From contig RDYN01000054.1 of NCBI GenBank assembly GCA_004293365.1, positions 1 through 37,041 of the forward strand: a DNA stretch of 37,041 nt. Direction: 5' to 3'. The notes beneath the pieces are model-generated. The model did no database searches. It was not told where the DNA came from and saw nothing but the letters and a program-made list of their open reading frames with translations. Of this stretch, positions 16,041-25,899 are shown piece after piece. This stretch comes from Oscillatoriales cyanobacterium. GTDB taxonomy: Bacteria; Cyanobacteriota; Cyanobacteriia; Cyanobacteriales; Microcoleaceae. The stretch's first letter is position 1. The number at the start of each line of letters is the position of its first letter. The position numbers and the translations under genes were made by a program.

Positions 16041-16147
16041 TAAATAATTTACACATATTTGTGGGATGGGCGTCCCGCCCGTCCTTTAGAGACGGGCGGG
16101 ACGCCCATCCCATAAGAACAATAAAAATTGTAAGTTATTTAATTTTC
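16041..16147. mobile_element. Palindromic miniature element, copy A
   Basis: The core is two facing arms of GGGATGGGCGTCCCGCCCGTC and complement (16063-16108), with TAAATAATTTA at the left and TAAGTTATTTAATTTTC at the right. The whole, including the AT-rich ends, recurs at 29590-29699, which defines it as a repeated element rather than a simple terminator. It lies just beyond the stop of kinase 2 (16166) and could end that transcript. Confidence 0.75.
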
Positions 16148-16165
16148 ATTCCTTAGAAAAGCCGC

Positions 16166-19100
16166 CTATTTCTCCGCCCCGTCTTCCACCCCAGACCACC
16201 CCTCGGGCACTCCATACATTCGATACTTGCGAGAGCGCTTGAAATACAGCGTTGCTACCAGATCGTCAGGATTGATTTCTAAAATATTCTCAAATACTTT
16301 TTGAGCAGCAACAAATTTTTTCTGGTAGTAAAAATTGAGAGCTTCTTGAAAAAGCTCCGCCGTTTGCTGTTTGAGGAGAATGCTCTTCTCTGTTTCTGCA
16401 TCATAAATTTCAAACACCGACACAGCAGTTGTCTTTCCTTTCACCGTTACTCGATCGACAAATCTGTAGTTATATGTCTCTGAATCGTCCAGGCGATCGA
16501 TAATTTCACCGCTAACGAGAATTCCCGAGCCGTAAACCTTAGTCAATCCTTCCAAACGAGACGCGAGATTCACCGCATCAGAAATCACGGTACTTTCCAT
16601 CCGTTCTCGATCGCCAATTGTACCCAACATCAAATTGCCCGCGTGCAAACCAATGCCGATCGCGATCCGCAACAAGCCGTTTTGTTCTCGCTCCTCGTTG
16701 TAGATACTCAATTCTTTTTGCATATCAATTGCTGCTCGCACACCATCTGATGGAGATGTCGGAAACAAAGCCATGACTGCATCCCCAATGTATTTGTTAA
16801 TAAACCCGTTATTTTCCCTGATTGCAGGGCTAACTCTTCCCAAGTAACTATTGATAAATGCAAAGTTTTCAGCAGGTGTCATCTGTTCAGAAAGCACCAT
16901 AAAAGAGCGAATATCAGCAAAGAGTACAGTCATATCCTTTTTCTGATTGTCGCCTAATTTGACTTCAATAATGCTGGGTCTTTCCAGCAAGTTTATAAAA
17001 TCGTGCGGCACAAACTTGCCGTAAGCTGCATTCAGTTTTGCCAGACTAATTTGCGTCTTGATTCTGGCTAACAATTCCTTTTTGATAAAAGGTTTAGTTA
17101 TATAATCATTCGCTTCTGAGTTAAAAGCTTCTACCAAGTCACTCGTTTGATTTTTTGCCGTCAGCATCAGAATCGGCATTTCTAAAGCCGAGTATTGTTG
17201 GCGAACTGCTCGACAGACTTCATAACCAGTCATCTGCGGCATCATTACATCGAGTAAAATCAAGTCGGGCTTAAATCCTGATTCAATCAGATTTAAAGCT
17301 TGTGGGCCGTCGATCGCTTGAGCGATCGCATAGTTTTCCAGAGCGAGATTATTGGTAATGACCTGAATATTAATTGGTTCATCATCTACCACCAAAACTT
17401 TTATTTTTTCCCCTTCTTCTATCAGCTCGTTTTTGGCAGAAAAAGTAGAATTTACTAGAGATGATTCTGGTTCTAATTCAGGAGCGCTTAAAATCCCCTC
17501 ACCCTCGGTTAAACCCGGTTGTTTGCTGCTAATTTCCGGCTGACTCTCTGACACGGGCAAAGTGAATATGAATTGGGAACCTACGCCTACACTTGAAGAT
17601 ACCGAGATTTTACCGCCGTGTAATTCCACTAATTTCTTGGCAACAGCTAACCCTAAACCCGTGCCACCATATTCTCTAGCAGTGGAACCGTCAGCTTGTT
17701 CAAAAGATTCAAAAATTCGCTCTAATTTATTTTCGGGGATGCCAATTCCCGTGTCGGATACAGTAATCGCCAATTGGGGATTAGGCGATGATTCTTCGTG
17801 GCTCGTTATCAATGCTGCTGAAATCTCAACTGTGCCGCTTTCAGTAAATTTAATCGCGTTGCCGATTAAGTTATAAAGTATTTGCTCCAAGCGATTCTCG
17901 TCGGCCGCTATTGGTGGCAATTCTGGAGCAACTGAGTTAATTAATTGCAATTTTTTTGTACCTACCAATGGCTGACATAATTTGAGAATTACAAAGACTA
18001 TTTCTCGGAGGTTGACGGACTTAGTTTGCAGTTCAAGAGTTTTGTGTTTGAGCTGAGAAAAGTCTAGGATATCGTTTATTAAAGAAGCCAATCTTTTTCC
18101 TGACGATGCAATCAAAGCTAAGTTGAAATTGGTTGTTTCTGGCAGTTTCCCGGTAGCACCGTCTATTAAAGATTCTGCAATCCCAATAATGCCGTTGAGG
18201 GGAGTGCGGAGTTCGTGGGAAGTATTGGCTAAGAATTCGTCTTTCAGTTTGTCCAGTCGCTGCAATTCGGTATTTTTATTTTCTAAGGCACTAAAAGATG
18301 CTTGCAGTTGTGCTGCCATGCTATTAAAAGCAGTAGCAAGCACGCCCAACTCGTCGGAACGATCGAGCTTGACAGCTCTGTCAAATTGTCCTTGAGACAA
18401 ATCTATTGCTGCATCTTTTAATTTTAAAATTGGTTTGGTAATCCAGCGAGAAGTGCAAATTCCGATCGCAGTAGCTACAGCCAAAGCTGCCAGACATAGC
18501 AAGATTGTAGTTCTATTGCCGGCATTGATTTGTTCCATAAAATCGGCTTCTGGAACGACGACGACAATCAGCCAATCTAAACCTTTGCCATCTTGGAATG
18601 GCATAACTTTTAAAAATTGCTGCTTGCCGTTGATTTCAAAATGGATTAGTTGCGATTGGGTAATTTGCTGCAAATCTTGAAAGTGACTTTCTAAGTATTT
18701 AGCGGTACTCTGCGTTACGATATCGCTGCTTTCTTTGACTTGAAACTGTTGTTTTTTACCGTTTTTGTTGCGGAAAGGTTTTTCCGGCGTGGAAGTTGCC
18801 AGCAGGGTTCCTTTTCTTTCGATAATAAAAGTTTGACCGGATTTGCCTATTTTGAGGCTGTTTAAAAATTGACCGATACTGTCCAGACGCAAAGCAGTAA
18901 TTAATACTCCGTCTAGCTGTTTCTGGTTGTTGTAAACTGGTTGCAGCGCGCTGACGAGGAGTGTGGGTTCTAGCAAGGAGACATTAATTGAACTCCAAGT
19001 GGGTTTGCCTGCTAGAGACGCATCTTTGTATAAAGAGTTCTGTCTGATGTCGAAGTTTTTGATGGTGGCTGCTAATTTTGTGCGATCGCCACTATCATTA

Positions 19101-19564
19101 GTATTGTAGGAAGAAAAATTAAATTTGGTAGACGGGCCCGAGGCGTTAATCAACAAAGTCCCATCCGACTTCTTTTCGCCAGCGCGGTATTCTCCATTGC
19201 GATTGGCGATCGATGTAAAATTGATATAAGGATATAATTGCACTTGCCGCCAGAGATACTTTTCCCAAGCTGGCAAGTCTTTGATGTTCACAAAACCCAG
19301 CTTCAGTGCATCTAGCTTGCTTTGATTGATTTGGTGCCCAGTTTGCAAATAAGTTCTCAAATTTTGCTCAATGCGATTGCTCACTTCCCCCATTAACTGA
19401 TCTGCAATATCGTTCACGGCTCTTTGAGAGTTCTTAAATGATAAATATCCCACAATTCCCACTGCCGCAAATACTTGCAAGACAAACGGAACTATGACTA
19501 CAGTTTGCAGCGTCGCTTTTCCTGAAAGTTTGCCAGCTAAGCGATTGAGAGAAAAAGTTGACAT
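16166..19564 (-). CDS. Hybrid sensor histidine kinase / response regulator / adenylate cyclase (paralogue 2)
   Basis: 1132 residues with the same domain order as the gene at 10804-14265: N-terminal helix (about 20-42), Cache-type periplasmic region (to about 345), second helix (about 352-372), HAMP, HisKA with [10 protein letters not shown] (H450), HATPase_c ([25 protein letters not shown]), receiver with D772 ([11 protein letters not shown]), and cyclase with D884 (ADIRSF) and D928 ([12 protein letters not shown]). The TPR-like tail ends [10 protein letters not shown]. All catalytic residues are present. The periplasmic sensor diverges more than the cytoplasmic half, so a different ligand is likely. 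The ATG at 19564 has a weak Shine-Dalgarno. Confidence 0.9.
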   Translation of the reverse strand: MSTFSLNRLAGKLSGKATLQTVVIVPFVLQVFAAVGIVGYLSFKNSQRAVNDIADQLMGEVSNRIEQNLRTYLQTGHQINQSKLDALKLGFVNIKDLPAWEKYLWRQVQLYPYINFTSIANRNGEYRAGEKKSDGTLLINASGPSTKFNFSSYNTNDSGDRTKLAATIKNFDIRQNSLYKDASLAGKPTWSSINVSLLEPTLLVSALQPVYNNQKQLDGVLITALRLDSIGQFLNSLKIGKSGQTFIIERKGTLLATSTPEKPFRNKNGKKQQFQVKESSDIVTQSTAKYLESHFQDLQQITQSQLIHFEINGKQQFLKVMPFQDGKGLDWLIVVVVPEADFMEQINAGNRTTILLCLAALAVATAIGICTSRWITKPILKLKDAAIDLSQGQFDRAVKLDRSDELGVLATAFNSMAAQLQASFSALENKNTELQRLDKLKDEFLANTSHELRTPLNGIIGIAESLIDGATGKLPETTNFNLALIASSGKRLASLINDILDFSQLKHKTLELQTKSVNLREIVFVILKLCQPLVGTKKLQLINSVAPELPPIAADENRLEQILYNLIGNAIKFTESGTVEISAALITSHEESSPNPQLAITVSDTGIGIPENKLERIFESFEQADGSTAREYGGTGLGLAVAKKLVELHGGKISVSSSVGVGSQFIFTLPVSESQPEISSKQPGLTEGEGILSAPELEPESSLVNSTFSAKNELIEEGEKIKVLVVDDEPINIQVITNNLALENYAIAQAIDGPQALNLIESGFKPDLILLDVMMPQMTGYEVCRAVRQQYSALEMPILMLTAKNQTSDLVEAFNSEANDYITKPFIKKELLARIKTQISLAKLNAAYGKFVPHDFINLLERPSIIEVKLGDNQKKDMTVLFADIRSFMVLSEQMTPAENFAFINSYLGRVSPAIRENNGFINKYIGDAVMALFPTSPSDGVRAAIDMQKELSIYNEEREQNGLLRIAIGIGLHAGNLMLGTIGDRERMESTVISDAVNLASRLEGLTKVYGSGILVSGEIIDRLDDSETYNYRFVDRVTVKGKTTAVSVFEIYDAETEKSILLKQQTAELFQEALNFYYQKKFVAAQKVFENILEINPDDLVATLYFKRSRKYRMYGVPEGWSGVEDGAEK

Positions 19565-19922
19565 AACATTAATTTAGATTAAAAAACAAAGTTGATACTC
19601 GGAGCCAAGCTACACCGCTGTTAAGTATTGTAAACCTTGTTCTAGTTAAACAAAACTTACACAAGAACAGCCTGATTCTAGGTTGTTTCCTGAATCAGCG
19701 TCAAACCTGAGATTTTTTAGAGAAACCAGGTTTTTTTTCGCATAGCTTTCCGCATTATATTCGATTGTGAAGTCAAACCTAGCGAACTCTACAGCGATTT
19801 CTCGGGAAAATTCCCCATTTTGGGCTTTCAGGGTTGGGTCTGAATATATTATGACTGAGACGAACTCCAAAAAACCAGATAAACACGTAAAAATGTCTGA
19901 CTTCAGATTGATGCTACTTTTA
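19565..19922. other. Intergenic region between kinases 2 and 3
   Basis: No gene is seen. A hairpin AAACCTG (19703-19709) / CAGGTTT (19727-19733) followed by a run of eight T looks like a plus-strand terminator or a member of the AAACC-GGTTTTTT repeat family common in cyanobacteria. There is no plus-strand gene for it to end. The promoter of kinase 2 should lie here, but none was identified. Confidence 0.4.
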
Positions 19923-22900
19923 CTACTTTTCATCCAAACATTCTATCCCCGACCATCCTTCTGGCACTCCATACATTTGATGCTTCAGACAGCGCTGACA
20001 GTATATTGCTGCCAACTTATCTTGAGGATTTGTTTCGCAAATATTCTTAAAGATTTTTTGTGCTTTAGGAAATTTTTGCTCGACATAAAACTCTAGACCT
20101 TTTTGAAATGCAGCAGCAGTTTCTTGTTTTAGCTGAATGCTTTGTTCTGTTTCTGCATCATAAATTTCAAACACCGAGACTGCAGATGTTTTCCCTTTTA
20201 CTGTGACTCGATCGACAAATCGGCACAGATATTGCGATCGATCGCCCAAACGCTCTAAAATTGATTCTGTTACCAGAATTCCCGAGCCGTAAACCTTAGT
20301 CAATCCTTCCAAACGAGAAGCGAGATTCACCGCATCAGCAATCACTGTACTTTCCATCCGTTCTTCCTCGCCAATCGTACCCAACATTAAAGTGCCCGCG
20401 TGCAAACCGATGCCGATCGTAATCGGTGCGTAATTGCTTCGTTGTCGGTGCTGGTTGTAAAGAATAACTTGTTTTTGCATTTCCACCGCCGCGCGAACAG
20501 CATCATCTGCCGACTCAGGAAATAGTGCCATAATCGCATCACCAATATATTTATCAATGAAACCTTGGTGAGCGCGAATTACTGGACTGACTCGACCTAG
20601 GTAGCTGTTGAGAAAATTAAAGTTTTCTTGGGGAGTCATCGCTTCGGAGATAGTCGTAAAAGAGCGAATGTCAGAAAATAAAACTGTCATTTCTTTCTGA
20701 ATTTGATCGCCCAGTTGGACATCAATAATACTTTCGTGTCCCAAAAATCGGAGAAAGTCGTGGGGAACAAATTTACCGTAAGCTGCATTGATTTTTGTGA
20801 GACGGATGTGAGTTTTGATTCGGGCTAGCAATTCATTTTTGAGAAACGGTTTAGTTAAAAAATCATTGGCTCCTGCATTGAAACCTTGCACTAAGTCAGA
20901 TACTTGATTTTTCGCGGTTAGCATGACGATTGGCAATTCGCTAGCCGTGAATTTCTCCCGGACTTTATCGCAAACTTCGTAACCAGTCATCCGTGGCATC
21001 ATGATATCTAGCAAGATTAGATCGGGCTTGTAGCCTCTGTCGAGAAGAGCTAAAGCTTCTCTACCGCTGCTAGCTTCGGCGATCGTATAATTTTCGAGAA
21101 CTAAATTGTTAGTTAATACTTGAATGTTTACAGGTTCGTCATCTACAATCAAAATTTTTACTTGATTGTTTTTTAAGGGGCATTTAAGCACACTCGAACT
21201 ATTATCATTAAAAGTTGGTGGAGCAGCTTCATTAGTTATCAACTTACGCTCGTCTGTTCTTAAAACTAAAGACTGTCTAGCCGTTGCTGGCAACTGATTG
21301 TGTTCAACATACTGATTTTGAGAAATTGGCAAACTAAAGGTAAACTGCGAACCAACACCGAGTTCTGAAGATACTTGAATTTCTCCACCGTGCAGCTCGA
21401 CTAACTGCTTTGTAACTGCCAATCCTAAACCTGTTCCTCCGTGTTCTCTAGCAGTGGAGCCGTCTGCTTGTTCAAAGGATTCAAAAATTCTTTCTAACTT
21501 ATCTTCCGCAATACCAATTCCCGTATCGGATACGGTAATTTGGAGTTTTGACCTCACAATTAAAGATAGAATCTGGTTCGTCACTGAACTTTCTTTGTTT
21601 GCCAACTGTGGCGATTGCAAGCTAATCGCATTTGCCGAAATTTCTACAGTACCCTTGTCGGTAAATTTAATCGCATTTCCGATCAAGTTGTAAAGAATTT
21701 GTTGCACCCTGTTTTCATCGGCATCCACCAGGGGAATGTCGGAAGTGACTGAATTAATCAACTGCAAGTTTTTTGTACCTATTAGAGGTTGAGAAAGAGT
21801 TACCACGATATCGACAATTTCTCGGATGCCGACGGGCTTGATTTGCAGTTCAATATTTTTATGTCTCAGCTTGGAGAAATCGAGAATGTCGTTGATGAGA
21901 TTGGACAGTCTTCTGCCGCTAGATGCAATAATTTCTAGATTAGAAATAGTCTGTGCTGGTAATTTTCCTGTAGCACCGTCGATCAAAGATTCTGTTAAAC
22001 CGATAATCCCGTTAAGCGGGGTGCGGAGTTCGTGAGAAGTGTTGGCTAAAAATTCGTCTTTGAGTTTGTCAAGTCGCTGCAATTGAGAATTTTGATGCTC
22101 TAATTTTGTGAAAGATACTTCCAATTGACCGGCCATGCTGTTGAAGGCATTAGCTAATTTTCCTAGCTCGTTAGATGCGGCAATATTTACCCGAGTTTCC
22201 AATATGCCGCTAGTCATTTCAGTAGCTGCGGATGTTAGGGATTTCAAAGGATTTGTGATCGATCGCGCAAAAGCGACTCCCAAGCCCACGGCGGCGAGGG
22301 CGCTGACGGCGGTAACTGCACCCATGACGTAGATGAGCGATCGCACCGGAGCGTAAGCTTCGGCTGTCGGTAGCTCTACAACCACCATCCACTGTACCCT
22401 GCGGACGATCGCACCCGTACCCATCACTTCCACCCCGCGCCAACCTCGATAAACCAGCCCAGATTGAATCCCCGAAGCTAAAGCTAATTTGGATAACTCT
22501 CCCACAAACGATCGCCCTTTCAAATCTGGGAGTAAATACGGATTAATTTTGCTTCCGGTTGCCGAAATCAGCACTGAGCGGTTGTCGATCACATAGCTGT
22601 AGCCCGTTTTACCAATTTGCGATCTTGCTACGATTTGAATTAAAAAATTGAGACTAACTCTAGCAAATAATACTCCAGCAATTTGGTTTTTGCTATCGCG
22701 AATAGGCACGGCTAAATTAACAACATTAACCGTTGTCTTCATATCGACATCTACTGAACTCACATAGTTTTGAGCCTGCCGAAACGTCTCCCAAAATATA
22801 GGCGCATCTCCCGAAATACCTGCTAAACTCAAGCTAGAAGTAGAGTAGGGTTCGTAAGGCGACATTACTTGTACTACTTGACCTTTACTGTTAAAAATTC

Positions 22901-23198
22901 CCACCACTTCGTAGGCGCTGTTGCTATTGATTAATCCTTCAAGAATGCTGCGCTGAGTGTCAGCATTGAATTCTGTTAAGCCACGCAATTCTGACAAATA
23001 ATTGAGTTGGCGCTGCAAGTTATCCAGATAAGCGCTAATTTGGGCGGCCGCAGCTTGCGATCGCTCGAACTGAAGCTGTTTTGTCTGTTCTATTTGTCCC
23101 CGAAAGCTGAGGTAAGCTAACGTACTCCCTGCCATCAATACGCTTGCCACAACAATCGAGACAAAACCATAACGCAGTTGATTGGCAATTGAGGACAT
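19923..23198 (-). CDS. Hybrid sensor histidine kinase / response regulator / adenylate cyclase (paralogue 3)
   Basis: 1091 residues, the same architecture with a shorter and different periplasmic part: helix (about 11-33), Cache-like sensor (about 40-285), helix (about 292-315), HAMP, HisKA with H389 in [10 protein letters not shown], HATPase_c ([30 protein letters not shown]), receiver with D731 (LLDIMMPRMTG), cyclase with D843 (SDIRSF) and D887 (KYIGDAIMALFP), and a TPR-like tail ending [10 protein letters not shown]. Its cytoplasmic half is clearly closest to paralogue 2. The Lys in KYIGD and the Asp in ADAVNLASR support adenylate cyclase specificity. It is the first of the three in transcription direction, and each gene probably has its own promoter because the gaps exceed 300 bp. 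Confidence 0.9.
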   Translation of the reverse strand: MSSIANQLRYGFVSIVVASVLMAGSTLAYLSFRGQIEQTKQLQFERSQAAAAQISAYLDNLQRQLNYLSELRGLTEFNADTQRSILEGLINSNSAYEVVGIFNSKGQVVQVMSPYEPYSTSSLSLAGISGDAPIFWETFRQAQNYVSSVDVDMKTTVNVVNLAVPIRDSKNQIAGVLFARVSLNFLIQIVARSQIGKTGYSYVIDNRSVLISATGSKINPYLLPDLKGRSFVGELSKLALASGIQSGLVYRGWRGVEVMGTGAIVRRVQWMVVVELPTAEAYAPVRSLIYVMGAVTAVSALAAVGLGVAFARSITNPLKSLTSAATEMTSGILETRVNIAASNELGKLANAFNSMAGQLEVSFTKLEHQNSQLQRLDKLKDEFLANTSHELRTPLNGIIGLTESLIDGATGKLPAQTISNLEIIASSGRRLSNLINDILDFSKLRHKNIELQIKPVGIREIVDIVVTLSQPLIGTKNLQLINSVTSDIPLVDADENRVQQILYNLIGNAIKFTDKGTVEISANAISLQSPQLANKESSVTNQILSLIVRSKLQITVSDTGIGIAEDKLERIFESFEQADGSTAREHGGTGLGLAVTKQLVELHGGEIQVSSELGVGSQFTFSLPISQNQYVEHNQLPATARQSLVLRTDERKLITNEAAPPTFNDNSSSVLKCPLKNNQVKILIVDDEPVNIQVLTNNLVLENYTIAEASSGREALALLDRGYKPDLILLDIMMPRMTGYEVCDKVREKFTASELPIVMLTAKNQVSDLVQGFNAGANDFLTKPFLKNELLARIKTHIRLTKINAAYGKFVPHDFLRFLGHESIIDVQLGDQIQKEMTVLFSDIRSFTTISEAMTPQENFNFLNSYLGRVSPVIRAHQGFIDKYIGDAIMALFPESADDAVRAAVEMQKQVILYNQHRQRSNYAPITIGIGLHAGTLMLGTIGEEERMESTVIADAVNLASRLEGLTKVYGSGILVTESILERLGDRSQYLCRFVDRVTVKGKTSAVSVFEIYDAETEQSIQLKQETAAAFQKGLEFYVEQKFPKAQKIFKNICETNPQDKLAAIYCQRCLKHQMYGVPEGWSGIECLDEK

Positions 23199-23408
23199 TT
23201 GATTCTGCTAATTAACAGTTTTAACTCTCTCTCTAGGATACACCCAATTTCATTTTTCGTAGCGGTACAATCGCCACCGTTGATTTATCGTTACCTTTGG
23301 CTAACTTCTGATATTATCTAGCAACCGCTAAAAAGTTAGAAATTTCTTAATAGCCCGACTCCCCATGCGATCGATTGCTTCTGATTTCACGATGCTAGAT
23401 AACTAAAG
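23199..23408. other. Upstream region of kinase 3
   Basis: AT-rich sequence without a reading frame; it should hold the promoter of kinase 3 on the minus strand, but no convincing boxes were found. A plus-strand frame running on from 23464 is low-complexity repeat translation and is not a gene. Confidence 0.4.
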
Positions 23409-23680
23409 CCTTCCTTCTTCCTTCTTCCTTCTTTCTTCTTCCTTCTTTTCACCCCCTCACAATTTGTCAGCCAGTGTAGCCTTAAGCGCAGCCCAAAAGA
23501 AGCTGAAGTCAGTCTACTTCCTTCTTCCTTCTTCCTTCTTCCTTCTTTTCACCCCTCGCAATTTGTCAGCCAGTGTAGCCTTAAGCGCAGCCGAAAGGAA
23601 GCTGAAGTCAGTTTACTTCCTTCTTCCTTCTTCCTTCTTCCTTCTTCCTTCTTCCTTCTTCCTTCTTCCTTCTTCCTTCT
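23409..23680. repeat. CTTCCTT heptamer arrays interleaved with a duplicated 67-bp spacer
   Basis: Three polypyrimidine arrays with 7-base period CTTCCTT (about 23409-23450, 23517-23549 and 23615-23680) are separated by two copies of a spacer of about 67 bp that contains TTGTCAGCCAGTGTAGCC and GAAGCTGAAGTCAGT and differs at only a few positions. The last array ends two bases from the stop codon of the binding-protein gene. The strand asymmetry (all pyrimidine) could favour triplex DNA. Confidence 0.95.
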
Positions 23681-23681
23681 G

Positions 23682-24737
23682 CTATAAATCTAATTTTTGT
23701 TTCCAGATCCGATCTTCAATCCAAATTCGATCCGGCAGGAGTCCCAACCTAAAGAAAATTTCAGCAATGCGCTGTTGTTCTTCAACTGCCCTGTCTTGAA
23801 TTGGCAATAAATCGTAGGTACGGCTTTTAGTTAAACTTCTAGCTGTGGTTTTTTTCATTCCGGTTCTAGCGCTGATAAATTCCACTGCTCGCTCGGGATT
23901 CTTAGTTATCCAATTAGCCATCTGTCGCGTTTCTCCCATCACTGTTTTAACAATATCGGGAAAGTCGCTAGCAAAAGAGCGACTTGCTAAATAGAAGTTT
24001 CTGTCATTGATCAGCCCCTCGCTCTCAGTCAAGAAATGAGCAGGCACAATTTCCTGTAACTTAGCTAAAAACGGCTGCCAAACCGCCCAAGCATCAACCT
24101 CACCTCTGAGAAATGCTTCCTGAGCTTTTGGCGGAAGCAAATCTACTAACTCGACATCTTTTAACTGCAAGCCGCCTTGAGTTAACGCCCGAATTAACAA
24201 ATAGTGAGCTGAGGTTTTGCGAGTTGCTGCTATTTTCTTGCCTTTGAGATCTGCCAGAGTCCGCATAGGAGAATTCTCAGGAACTATGATGCCAATGCTG
24301 CCAGGTAAAGCTGAATCATTAGCAATATAAACGAAAGGTACGCCCTCTGATTGGGCAAAAATTGGCGGGGCAACTCCTGCATAACCCAGATCGATTTTTC
24401 CTTGTCCTATTGCTTTTAAAATTGGCGGCCCTGCGACAAATTCCGTCCATTCTACAGACCATCCCATTTTTGCTAAACGGGTTTCCAAAGAGCCTTTAGC
24501 TTTGAGATACAACAGCGCTCCGAAAGGCTGATGGCCGATTCTTACTATTTTTGTTAAGTTTGAGGATGAGTTTTGTTTTTTTGCTGTAAAGCTATTTATC
24601 AGCTCGGAGTTGCAACTTGCTACAGTTAAACTCAAGCAAAAAAATAGTATCAATAGCAGCGAATATCCCCAAGCCAAACGCCGTCTAATATTTTGACTGA
24701 AAAACGATAATTGAAACCTAGGCTTTTTGTGGCTCAT
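23682..24737 (-). CDS. SsuA/NrtA-like ABC transporter substrate-binding lipoprotein (orphan)
   Basis: The 351-residue periplasmic binding protein of the aliphatic-sulfonate/taurine/nitrate (SsuA/TauA/NrtA) type has an N-terminal basic region and hydrophobic helix ending in the lipobox-like LTVASC (Cys about residue 42). Family motifs follow: VRIGHQPFGALLYLKAKG, GPPILKAIGQGKIDLGYAG, NSPMRTLADLKGKKIA, and VDAWAVWQPFLAKLQ. The C-terminal lobe is complete and the length is normal. No permease or ATPase gene lies next to it, so it either serves a transporter encoded elsewhere or acts as a sensor. The ligand is uncertain (sulfonate, taurine, nitrate or another small anion). Confidence 0.8.
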   Translation of the reverse strand: MSHKKPRFQLSFFSQNIRRRLAWGYSLLLILFFCLSLTVASCNSELINSFTAKKQNSSSNLTKIVRIGHQPFGALLYLKAKGSLETRLAKMGWSVEWTEFVAGPPILKAIGQGKIDLGYAGVAPPIFAQSEGVPFVYIANDSALPGSIGIIVPENSPMRTLADLKGKKIAATRKTSAHYLLIRALTQGGLQLKDVELVDLLPPKAQEAFLRGEVDAWAVWQPFLAKLQEIVPAHFLTESEGLINDRNFYLASRSFASDFPDIVKTVMGETRQMANWITKNPERAVEFISARTGMKKTTARSLTKSRTYDLLPIQDRAVEEQQRIAEIFFRLGLLPDRIWIEDRIWKQKLDL

Positions 24738-24926
24738 AAAATATCGTCGAAGTTGTTTGGCAGGAGTAATATATTCCAGATGTTTTTGACAAGACTTATA
24801 TTATGTCCGCTGACTTCCTCCTATTAAAAAAGGTAGAATTAAATATAAAAAATTGGCTGGCTGTTGGTGAAATTAGCGGCAAAATTAAGCTATATTATAG
24901 CAGATTTCAGAAATGTGAGATTTGCT

Positions 24927-25226
24927 ATGGCTGATTCTATTGCTCGCCGCTTGGAACAATACACGATCGCCCGATCGCACGAAGTGTTAATCGTGAAGGC
25001 CGAAATAGACGGCGAATTCGACGAAATTGCTATTTTTAAAGGCTTTTCTAGCTCCCTGGTGCGATCGACCGCGAGCGATCCAGAAGTGCCAGTTTTGCCG
25101 GAGGGAGCAAAAATTGTCAGTGTCGATCGCGTGGAGAGTCCCTACAATCCAAATAACCCCCGCTATATCGAGCAGGGGCTATCTTGGGAAACAATGCAAT
25201 TTCTCTTGTCCGAGGCTGGAGTTTAG
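24927..25226 (+). CDS. Small conserved cyanobacterial protein (DUF7734-like)
   Basis: This 99-residue soluble acidic protein begins MADSIARRLEQYTIARSHEV and contains FDEIAIFKGFSSSLVRSTA, PEVPVLPEGAKIVSVDR and SPYNPNNPRYIEQGLSWE. I recognise it as a conserved cyanobacterial/plastid-lineage family without assigned function (probably DUF7734); this is from memory and not checked. The frame can be extended to 24864, but the added residues are unlike the family and the ATG at 24927 has GTGAGA upstream. It converges on the atpBE operon. Confidence 0.6.
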   Translation: MADSIARRLEQYTIARSHEVLIVKAEIDGEFDEIAIFKGFSSSLVRSTASDPEVPVLPEGAKIVSVDRVESPYNPNNPRYIEQGLSWETMQFLLSEAGV

Positions 25227-25309
25227 CAATAAAGTAGGAACACAACAATGTTGATTGGTCTCAACAATCGTCTAAAACCTTTAAGAAATCTCCTTTCTCC
25301 CTGAGGCCA

Positions 25310-25428
25310 GATCCCCCTAAATCCCCCTTCTTAAGGGGGACGCAAGAATACTCTTGTCCCCTCCTTAAGAAGGGGGACGCAAGAATACTCTTGTCCCCCC
25401 CCGACTATACGGGGGGTTAGGGGGGATC
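25310..25428. repeat. Composite inverted/direct repeat element downstream of atpE
   Basis: The ends GATCCCCCTAA (25310-25320) and TTAGGGGGGATC (25417-25428) are inverted. Inside, a block with GGGGGACGCAAGAATACTC followed by TTGTCCC occurs twice (from about 25335 and 25372), each copy holding the small hairpin CAAGA-ATAC-TCTTG, and CCCCCTTCTTAAGGGGG forms a further palindrome. The element lies 54 bp beyond the atpE stop, between convergent genes, and is a possible bidirectional terminator or REP-type element. Confidence 0.8.
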
Positions 25429-25482
25429 GAGACGCTTGATACAAACCAGAGATACAAAAGCACCGTGTCCCTACCCTGAAGA

Positions 25483-25890
25483 CTAAATCGTGCCGCCCGC
25501 CGCTTGAAAACGAGCTCTCGCGCGTTTGATTGCTTGCTTAGCTTTAATTTGCTCTTGGTCAGTGCCACTAGCGGACTTTTCCAAACGAGCTTCTGCTTCG
25601 GTGTAAGCAGCGCGAGCAGCTTCTTTATCAATCGTTTCGCCTTTTTCAGCGCCGTTGACAAGAATAGTAACTTCATTTTCTTGGATTTCTGCAAAGCCGC
25701 CCATCAGAGCAATAGACACCCATTCCTTACCAGGACGGACGCGCATCACTCCAGTATCCAAAGCCGTCAACATCGGAGCGTGACCGGTCAAGATACCCAA
25801 TTGACCTGTCGTGCTTGGCAGAATTACTTCTTCAGCATTAGAATCCCAAACAGGCCCGCCTGGGGCCACAACGCGCACAGTTAATGTCAT
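25483..25890 (-). CDS. atpE: F1F0 ATP synthase epsilon subunit
   Basis: The 135-residue epsilon subunit (atpC in E. coli naming, atpE in cyanobacteria and plastids) belongs to the F1 rotor stalk, couples rotation and inhibits ATP hydrolysis. It has the N-terminal beta-sandwich ([60 protein letters not shown]) and the C-terminal two-helix hairpin (about 85-130). The length is standard. AAGGA stands 5-7 bases before the ATG. It follows atpB on the same strand, but the gap of almost 200 bp is filled by opposed heptamer arrays, unlike the usual short spacing. Confidence 0.97.
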   Translation of the reverse strand: MTLTVRVVAPGGPVWDSNAEEVILPSTTGQLGILTGHAPMLTALDTGVMRVRPGKEWVSIALMGGFAEIQENEVTILVNGAEKGETIDKEAARAAYTEAEARLEKSASGTDQEQIKAKQAIKRARARFQAAGGTI

Positions 25891-25899
25891 AAATTGTCC

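Noticed and set aside
19703..19740. Terminator-like hairpin with T8 on the plus strand
   Set aside because: No plus-strand gene lies upstream; kept only as a note within the intergenic entry, probably a dispersed repeat.
23464..23799. Plus-strand reading frame with two copies of SASVALSAA
   Set aside because: It is the translation of the CTTCCTT arrays and the duplicated spacer and runs into the antisense of the binding-protein gene.
24795..24812. 14-base match GGACATAATATAAG shared (inverted) with the window start at 33-46
   Set aside because: Several matches of this length are expected by chance in 37 kb; the flanks do not align.
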